Positions 7,959 through 11,294 of a DNA stretch of 11,294 nt are shown one piece after another (position 1 is the stretch's first letter; each line of letters opens with the position of its first letter). The DNA is from Betaproteobacteria bacterium (lineage in GTDB: Bacteria > Pseudomonadota > Gammaproteobacteria > Burkholderiales > SG8-39). The position numbers and the translations under genes were made by a program. Below the pieces are notes generated by a model. The model was not told the DNA's origin. It saw only the letters and a list, made by a program, of their open reading frames with translations, and did no database searches. Location: the NCBI GenBank assembly GCA_004298295.1, contig SCUH01000136.1, positions 1-11,294 on the forward strand. Direction: 5' to 3'.

Positions 7959-8675
7959 TCAGTCGCGCTCGCCCGCCAGCGCCATCAGCAGGTGCAGCAG
8001 GTTGGCGAAGATGTTGAACAGGCTCATGTAGACGCCCGTAGCGGCCATGATGTAGTTGGTTTCGCCGCCGCGGATGATGCGCTGCAGGTCATAGAGCAGG
8101 AACAGCGAGAACACCACCACCACCAGCGTCGAGATCGTCAGCGCCAGCGCCGGGATCTGCAGCCAGAGGTTGGCGAGCATCGCCACCAGCAGGGCGAGCA
8201 TGCCGACGAACAGGAACTTCCCCATGAAGCTGAAGTCGCGCTTGGCCGTCGCTGCAATCGCGCCCATCGCGAGGAAGATCGCGCCGGTGCCCACCGCCGC
8301 ATAGCCCACCAGCGCCATGCCGTTCTTCAGCGACAGGGCAACGTTCAGCAGCGGCCCCAGGAACCAGCCCAGCAGGCCGGTCATCAGCAGCAGGAGCGCC
8401 ACCCCGATGCCGCTGTTGCGGTTGGCGGCGATGCCAAACTGCAGTCCGATGACGGCGGCGAGCATCACCACGGTGCTGATGATCGGGTTCGCCGTGATGA
8501 TGCTGCTGGTTGCAATGCCGATATACGCGCCGATTGCCGTCGGCACCATGGTCAGGGCCAGCAGCAGATAGGTATTGCGCAGAACCTTTTGCGAAGGTGC
8601 CGGGACAACTGCACTCTGCGGCAGCGTGTAGTCGCTGCCCTGATCGATGCGGACGGGCTTGAGTTCGGGTTGCAT
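7959..8675 (-). CDS. Bax inhibitor-1/YccA family inner-membrane protein, YccA-type
   Basis: This 238-residue integral membrane protein has about seven hydrophobic helices (roughly residues 33–55, 63–84, 90–112, 118–142, 151–171, 173–195 and 206–232) after a cytoplasmic N-terminal tail of about 30 residues. The family signature is LLYDLQRIIRGGETNYIMAA (193–212), and the C terminus ends SLFNIFANLLHLL...GERD. This is the YccA pattern, as opposed to the calcium-leak type with a second aspartate in the last helix. E. coli YccA is a substrate and modulator of the membrane protease FtsH, for which its N-terminal tail matters; the same role here is inferred. The start is supported by GGAGG (8688–8684) eight bases before the ATG. 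It is a single gene with its own terminator and converges on rlmD. I do not assign yccA as a symbol because orthology cannot be shown from sequence reading alone. Confidence 0.87.
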   Translation of the reverse strand: MQPELKPVRIDQGSDYTLPQSAVVPAPSQKVLRNTYLLLALTMVPTAIGAYIGIATSSIITANPIISTVVMLAAVIGLQFGIAANRNSGIGVALLLLMTGLLGWFLGPLLNVALSLKNGMALVGYAAVGTGAIFLAMGAIAATAKRDFSFMGKFLFVGMLALLVAMLANLWLQIPALALTISTLVVVVFSLFLLYDLQRIIRGGETNYIMAATGVYMSLFNIFANLLHLLMALAGERD

Positions 8676-8759
8676 GGCTCTATCCTCCGTTGAGGGGCTT
8701 TCCTCGCCCCACGCTTAAGACTACCAAAGCGCGCGGAAGTTTCATACCGCGGCAACCGC

Positions 8760-8765
8760 TAAAAT
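8760..8765 (+). promoter_or_regulatory. Possible -10 box for tRNA-Ser(UGA)
   Basis: TAAAAT lies 27 bases before the first base of the tRNA, a suitable distance for a short 5' leader. No good -35 hexamer lies 16–18 bases upstream (the best is AAGTTT-like), so support is weak. The 117-base gap between the yccA-like start and the tRNA holds nothing else I can name. Confidence 0.35.
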
Positions 8766-8792
8766 GCGGCCGCACCAGGGGTTTTTCAATGG

Positions 8793-8880
8793 GGAAGGGT
8801 GGCAGAGCGGTCTAATGCACCGGTCTTGAAAACCGGCATCCGGCAACGGATCGTGGGTTCGAATCCCACCCCTTCCGCCA
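8793..8880 (+). tRNA. tRNA-Ser (anticodon UGA)
   Basis: This 88-base class II tRNA folds completely. The acceptor stem pairs GGAAGGG (8793–8799) with CCCTTCC (8870–8876), followed by G and an encoded CCA. The anticodon stem pairs CCGGT with ACCGG around loop CTTGAAA, giving anticodon TGA at 8827–8829, which reads UCA and other UCN codons. The long variable arm with an ATCCG/CGGAT stem is typical of serine tRNA. The T arm is GTGGG-TTCGAAT-CCCAC. It stands alone between two minus-strand genes; the DUF3301-like stop is 20 bases beyond its 3' end. Confidence 0.98.
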
Positions 8881-8900
8881 GACGTCCACCCGGCGGGCGC

Positions 8901-9218
8901 TCATTGCAATCGATACGGCTCGAACTGCAGGTCCTGCAACTCATCGCCCAGCATCACGATCGCGCCGTCGCGGCGGTTGTTGCCGGTGTCGGAGAATTCG
9001 AACGTGTAGGTGCGCACGATCCGCAGCCTGCCATCGTCGTCGCGCGCGAGCCGCAGGCGCGCGAACGACACCGTGTCGTCGAGAAACTGCAGTCCATAGC
9101 GCTCGCAGGCCGAGCGCCCGGCTTTGAGCGCGCGCTCGCGCGCGCGCAGGCTGTCGGCCCACAGCAGGGCGACCGCGACGAGCAGCAGGATGGCAATCAA
9201 TTCCGTGAAAGGCGGCAC
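8901..9218 (-). CDS. Small membrane-anchored protein, DUF3301-like, function unknown
   Basis: This 105-residue protein has one N-terminal hydrophobic segment (about residues 7–20, LIAILLLVAVALLW), then a helix rich in Arg/Ala (RARERALKAGRSACERYGLQFLDDTV). The soluble part contains RTYTFEFSDTGNNRRDGAIVMLGDELQDLQ. The RxYxFEFS...R.G.IVMLG pattern resembles the DUF3301 family of short proteobacterial proteins; no function is known. It is probably a single-pass anchor with the small domain facing one side of the inner membrane. The start is a GTG at 9218 with no clear Shine-Dalgarno sequence. A TTG at residue 7, directly before the hydrophobic run, is an alternative. It diverges from lysC and converges on tRNA-Ser(UGA). 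Family assignment is from memory of the pattern. Confidence 0.75.
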   Translation of the reverse strand: MPPFTELIAILLLVAVALLWADSLRARERALKAGRSACERYGLQFLDDTVSFARLRLARDDDGRLRIVRTYTFEFSDTGNNRRDGAIVMLGDELQDLQFEPYRLQ

Positions 9219-9251
9219 CGGGACAATGATGGCGGACGAGTCCGCGCGCAG

Positions 9252-9257
9252 ATTCTA
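9252..9257 (-). promoter_or_regulatory. -10-like TAGAAT for the DUF3301-like gene
   Basis: Read on the minus strand the sequence is GGCTAGAATC, and the hexamer lies 33 bases before the GTG start. No convincing -35 is present. It mirrors the TAGAAT on the plus strand at 9291–9296, as expected for divergent promoters in one short gap. Confidence 0.4.
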
Positions 9258-9290
9258 GCCAAAGCGACCCCTGCGGCACGCGCATTCCGC

Positions 9291-9296
9291 TAGAAT
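9291..9296 (+). promoter_or_regulatory. -10-like TAGAAT for lysC
   Basis: TAGAAT lies 21 bases before the lysC ATG. If used, transcription would start near 9303 and the mRNA leader would be only about 15 bases, too short for a lysine riboswitch or an attenuator. No recognisable -35 hexamer lies at the expected distance. The 99-base gap shows no other regulatory structure. Confidence 0.42.
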
Positions 9297-9317
9297 TCGC
9301 CCTTTCCGCGCGCCTGC

Positions 9318-10574
9318 ATGGCCCTCATCGTCCAGAAGTTCGGCGGCACCTCGGTTGGCACGGTCGAGCGCATCCGCAACGTCGCGCGGCGCGTCGCCAA
9401 GTGGAAGGCGGCGGGCCACGACGTGGTGGTCGTGCCCTCGGCGATGGCGGGCGAGACCAACCGCCTGATCGCGCTGGCGAAGGAAATCCAGCCCAATCCC
9501 GACCCGCGCGAACTCGACGTGGTCGCCTCGACCGGCGAGCAGGTGAGCATCGGCCTGCTCTCGATGGCGTTGATGGAGCTCGGCGTCAGGGCGAAGAGCT
9601 ACACCGGCTGGCAGGTGAAGTTCCTCACCGATTCCGCCTACACGCGCGCGCGCATCGTCTCGATCGACGAGGAGCGCATCCGCGCCGACCTCAAGCAGGG
9701 TTGCGTCGTCGTGGTCGCAGGTTTTCAGGGCGTGGACCAGGCCGGTAACATCACCACGCTCGGCCGCGGCGGCTCGGACACCTCCGCAGTGGCGCTCGCC
9801 GCGGCGCTCAAGGCCGACGAGTGCCAGATCTACACCGACGTCGACGGCGTCTATACGACCGACCCGCGCATCGTGCCCGGGGCGCGGCGCCTGCGCACCA
9901 TCACGTTCGAGGAAATGCTCGAGATGGCGAGCGTGGGCTCCAAGGTGCTGCAGATCCGCTCGGTGGAATTCGCCGGCAAGTACAGGGTGCCGACGCGCGT
10001 GCTCTCCAGCCTGACGGACCCGCTGCTGCCGGTGGAGACCGAGGCGCGCTCGGGCACGCTCATCACTTTCGAGGAAGACCCGCACATGGCGATGGAAAAA
10101 GCCGTCATTTCCGGCGTTGCGGCGCAACGCGACGAAGCGAAGATCACCGTGCACAGCGTGCCCGACAAGCCGGGCATCGCCTACGCGATCCTGGGGCCGA
10201 TCGCCGACGCGCACATCGAAGTCGACGTCATCGTGCAGAACGTGAGCCACGACGGCATGACCGACCTGTCGTTCACCGTGGCGCGCGCCGATCTGGCGAA
10301 GGCGCTCAAGCTGCTGCGCGAACAGGTGCAGCCGCACATCCAGTGCAGGGACGTGACCGGCGAGGAGCGCATCGCCAAGATCTCGATCGTGGGCATGGGC
10401 ATGCGCTCGCACGCCGGCATCGCCGCCAAGATGTTCCGCACGCTTGCCGAGGAGGGCATCAACATCGAGATGATCTCGACCTCGGAGATCAAGATCACGG
10501 TGGTGGTGGACGAGAAGTACACCGAGCTCGCGGTGCGCGTGCTGCACAAGGCGTTCGAGCTCGAGCAGGAGTAA
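9318..10574 (+). CDS. lysC: Aspartate kinase with two C-terminal ACT domains
   Basis: LysC phosphorylates L-aspartate to 4-phospho-aspartate, the first step toward lysine, threonine, methionine and diaminopimelate. The 418-residue protein is the stand-alone class, not fused to homoserine dehydrogenase. The kinase domain begins at once with VQKFGGTSVG (5–14). It continues with STGEQVS (71–77), FQGVD and the nucleotide-binding LGRGGSDTSAVALA (148–161), then YTDVDGVYTTDPR (172–184). Two ACT domains follow at about 262–340 and 352–418; VHSVPDKPGIAYAI and VGMGMRSHAGIAAKMF are the characteristic effector-binding stretches, so allosteric inhibition by lysine and/or threonine is likely. The start is fixed by the N-terminal strand, although no Shine-Dalgarno sequence precedes it. 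A good internal start at codon 257 could give a separate regulatory chain. tRNA-Ser(GCU) lies 37 bases downstream. Confidence 0.97.
   Translation: MALIVQKFGGTSVGTVERIRNVARRVAKWKAAGHDVVVVPSAMAGETNRLIALAKEIQPNPDPRELDVVASTGEQVSIGLLSMALMELGVRAKSYTGWQVKFLTDSAYTRARIVSIDEERIRADLKQGCVVVVAGFQGVDQAGNITTLGRGGSDTSAVALAAALKADECQIYTDVDGVYTTDPRIVPGARRLRTITFEEMLEMASVGSKVLQIRSVEFAGKYRVPTRVLSSLTDPLLPVETEARSGTLITFEEDPHMAMEKAVISGVAAQRDEAKITVHSVPDKPGIAYAILGPIADAHIEVDVIVQNVSHDGMTDLSFTVARADLAKALKLLREQVQPHIQCRDVTGEERIAKISIVGMGMRSHAGIAAKMFRTLAEEGINIEMISTSEIKITVVVDEKYTELAVRVLHKAFELEQE
10071..10088 (+). promoter_or_regulatory. Candidate internal ribosome binding site and start for a LysC regulatory (beta) chain
   Basis: GAGGAAG (10071–10077) is followed after eight bases by an in-frame ATG (10086, Met257), with a second ATG at 10092 (Met259). 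Translation from here would give 162 residues containing both ACT domains. The residues that follow, MEKAVISGVAAQRDEAKITV, line up with the start of the known Corynebacterium glutamicum beta subunit as I recall it. Use in this organism is inferred. Confidence 0.5.
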
Positions 10575-10582
10575 ACTGCGGC

Positions 10583-10602
10583 CCGCGGGTGCAGGCCCGC
10601 GG
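10583..10602 (+). other. GC-rich hairpin between lysC and tRNA-Ser(GCU)
   Basis: CCGCGGG (10583–10589) and CCCGCGG (10596–10602) form a perfect 7-bp stem with a 6-base loop, starting nine bases after the lysC stop. There is no T-run, so efficient termination is doubtful. It may protect the lysC mRNA 3' end when the downstream tRNA is cut out of a shared transcript. Confidence 0.45.
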
Positions 10603-10611
10603 CGGAAATCA

Positions 10612-10704
10612 GGAGTGATGCCCGAGTGGCCGAAGGGGGCGCCCTGCTAAGGCGTTATACGGGCAAAACCCGTATCGAGGGTTCGAATCCCTCTCACTCC
10701 GCCA
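10612..10704 (+). tRNA. tRNA-Ser (anticodon GCU)
   Basis: This is a complete 93-base class II tRNA. The acceptor stem pairs GGAGTGA (10612–10618) with TCACTCC (10694–10700), then G and an encoded CCA. The anticodon stem pairs GCGCC with GGCGT (last pair G·T) around loop CTGCTAA. The anticodon GCT at 10646–10648 reads AGC and AGU. The long variable arm has a perfect ATACGGG/CCCGTAT stem. The T arm is GAGGG-TTCGAAT-CCCTC. No separate promoter is evident, so it may be transcribed with lysC. The stop codon of the converging minus-strand gene lies in its 3' acceptor strand, and no terminator is visible beyond it. Confidence 0.98.
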
Positions 10705-11176
10705 ACACCTTCGCGTCCCCGATAAGAACCGGCTTGAAACCGGCTGGTGGCGCCTTCTCGATCTGCACGGTGACGCTCAGCTTGTCTGACGCCTTCTCGC
10801 TATTGACGAGCTGCAGGAGCGGCTTGGGGTAGCCCCAGACCTTGAGGGTGATCTCGAGCCGGTCGGCAGTCTTCGGATCCAGCTTCGCGTACTCGATCGC
10901 GATCTCGTTCGCGCCCGGCTTGAGCAACGCATGACGCTCGCGCACGCTGGGCGCTGCCTTGGCCGCCATCGAGTGGTCCTTGCTGAACAGCAGCATGGCC
11001 TCCGCTCCGCCGCCCTTCACTCCGCTGTCGATGCCGTTGACGAGCACCTTCACCCGGTAGCCGTAGCCCATCACCGACAGGTCAGCATCCACACCGCGTT
11101 CCGGCACCGTGGCGCCGCGTGCGGCGAAGGCCATCAATGCGCAAGCAATGACCGCGAGGAACCGAATGCCTTTCAT
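10694..11176 (-). CDS. Exported protein of unknown function, probable periplasmic beta-sandwich
   Basis: I do not recognise this 160-residue protein. It begins with a classical secretion signal: MKGIR, a hydrophobic core (FLAVIACALMAFAA) and likely signal peptidase I cleavage at about residues 18–22. The mature part alternates short hydrophobic strands with turns (YRVKVLVNG, HALLKPGANEIAIEYAKL, DRLEITLKVWGY, DKLSVTVQIEKAP). The LKPGANEI turn is common in jelly-roll or carbohydrate-binding folds, but that is only a resemblance. No catalytic motif is seen and the mature part has no cysteine. The ATG is preceded by AAAGGA at good spacing and overlaps the upstream gene's TGA (ATGA). Its stop lies inside the acceptor stem of tRNA-Ser(GCU), giving an 11-base convergent overlap. 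Periplasmic location is inferred. Confidence 0.7.
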   Translation of the reverse strand: MKGIRFLAVIACALMAFAARGATVPERGVDADLSVMGYGYRVKVLVNGIDSGVKGGGAEAMLLFSKDHSMAAKAAPSVRERHALLKPGANEIAIEYAKLDPKTADRLEITLKVWGYPKPLLQLVNSEKASDKLSVTVQIEKAPPAGFKPVLIGDAKVLAE

Positions 11177-11294
11177 ACGAGATCCTTTCGGAAGTGCGTT
11201 GCTGACGTGGCCGGGGCTGGGTCGACCGGGAATCCGGTCTGCCTGATCTGTTCGATCATCGGCCGCGGATCGCCGAAGGTCAGGAATTCCACGT
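11173..11294 (-). CDS. C-terminal end of an unidentified protein (rest outside window)
   Basis: In the minus-strand frame ending at 11173, 39 codons are open to the window edge and end in a TGA that overlaps the next ATG as ATGA. That coupling is the main reason to call it a gene. The visible residues begin VEFLTFGDPRPMIEQIRQTG and end THFRKDLV. The FGDPxPxIEQ stretch loosely recalls a segment in nitronate monooxygenase-type TIM barrels, but there it is internal, not close to the C terminus, so no function is assigned. A second minus frame, continuous with the exported protein, is also open to the edge; its Arg/Pro/Asp-rich product looks like a shadow. No tRNA, terminator or repeat is seen in these last 120 bases. 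Confidence 0.5.
   Translation of the reverse strand, partial: VEFLTFGDPRPMIEQIRQTGFPVDPAPATSATHFRKDLV

Noticed and set aside
7992..8693. Plus-strand 233-codon frame
   Set aside because: Antisense to the yccA-like gene; His/Gln/Arg-rich with no hydrophobic pattern, while the minus strand encodes clear membrane helices and has a good ribosome binding site.
8765..8774. TGCGGCCGCA palindrome before tRNA-Ser(UGA) as an operator
   Set aside because: A short GC palindrome expected by chance in this composition, with no second copy or link to a regulator.
8799..9293. Plus-strand open frame beginning in tRNA-Ser(UGA)
   Set aside because: Its first codons are the tRNA itself (the familiar SNPTPSA mistranslation) and the rest is antisense to the DUF3301-like gene.
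9219..9317. Possible lysine riboswitch upstream of lysC
   Set aside because: The gap is only 99 bases and also holds a divergent promoter; there is no room for the roughly 170-base L-box fold and no terminator or anti-terminator pair.
10732..10749. Direct repeat ACCGGCT (two copies, 4-base spacer) downstream of tRNA-Ser(GCU) as an attachment or integration repeat
   Set aside because: It is inside the coding sequence of the exported protein, only 7 bases long, and does not match the tRNA 3' end.
10626..10832. Plus-strand 68-codon frame beginning in tRNA-Ser(GCU)
   Set aside because: A translation of the tRNA (GSNPSHSA) running antisense into the exported-protein gene.
11128..11145. Lipobox (VIAC) in the exported protein, suggesting a lipoprotein
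   Set aside because: The cysteine is at residue 12 in the middle of the hydrophobic core, which continues ALMAFAA; a signal peptidase I site further on fits better.

Overview
This window is GC-rich chromosomal DNA with strong G/C preference at third codon positions. Gene content and order (ihfB–lapA–lapB–ugd–rfaE1–hldD–cysM) are those of a betaproteobacterium, somewhere in Burkholderiales/Nitrosomonadales or relatives. That placement rests on recognising the arrangement; I ran no search. Nearly all of it is core genome. No mobile element, CRISPR array or defence system is visible, and no stretch over 300 bases lacks a gene.

Left block (1–7912, all + strand): a tightly packed run of nine genes that is probably one or a few operons. 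It opens with the end of ihfB (nucleoid protein). Next come lapA and lapB, inner-membrane proteins that set lipopolysaccharide (LPS) assembly and LpxC turnover. Then come three nucleotide-sugar/heptose genes: ugd (UDP-glucuronate), rfaE1 (heptose-7-phosphate kinase) and hldD (ADP-heptose epimerase). The run ends with cysM (cysteine synthase B), a DEDDy 3'-5' exonuclease and rlmD (23S rRNA m5U methyltransferase). Four of its junctions overlap or abut: ATGA at ugd/rfaE1 and hldD/cysM, TGAATG at cysM/exonuclease, and TTGA at exonuclease/rlmD, where rlmD starts with TTG. The common theme is LPS inner-core supply and its control, with cysteine and RNA-modification genes carried along.

Middle block (7913–9317): a YccA-type seven-helix membrane protein on the minus strand with its own terminator, then tRNA-Ser(UGA) on the plus strand, then a small membrane-anchored DUF3301-like protein on the minus strand. 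The last is divergent from lysC, and the shared 99-base gap carries two back-to-back TAGAAT boxes.

Right block (9318–11294): lysC (aspartate kinase with two ACT domains), then tRNA-Ser(GCU) 37 bases later. Converging on this tRNA is a minus-strand pair: an unrecognised exported protein of 160 residues whose stop codon lies inside the tRNA acceptor stem, and upstream of it, coupled by ATGA, the last 39 codons of a gene cut by the window edge.

I found no convincing undescribed system. The best second looks are an internal start inside lysC that would make a separate regulatory subunit, the uncharacterised exported-protein operon running into the tRNA, and the lysC start with a short leader and no Shine-Dalgarno sequence.
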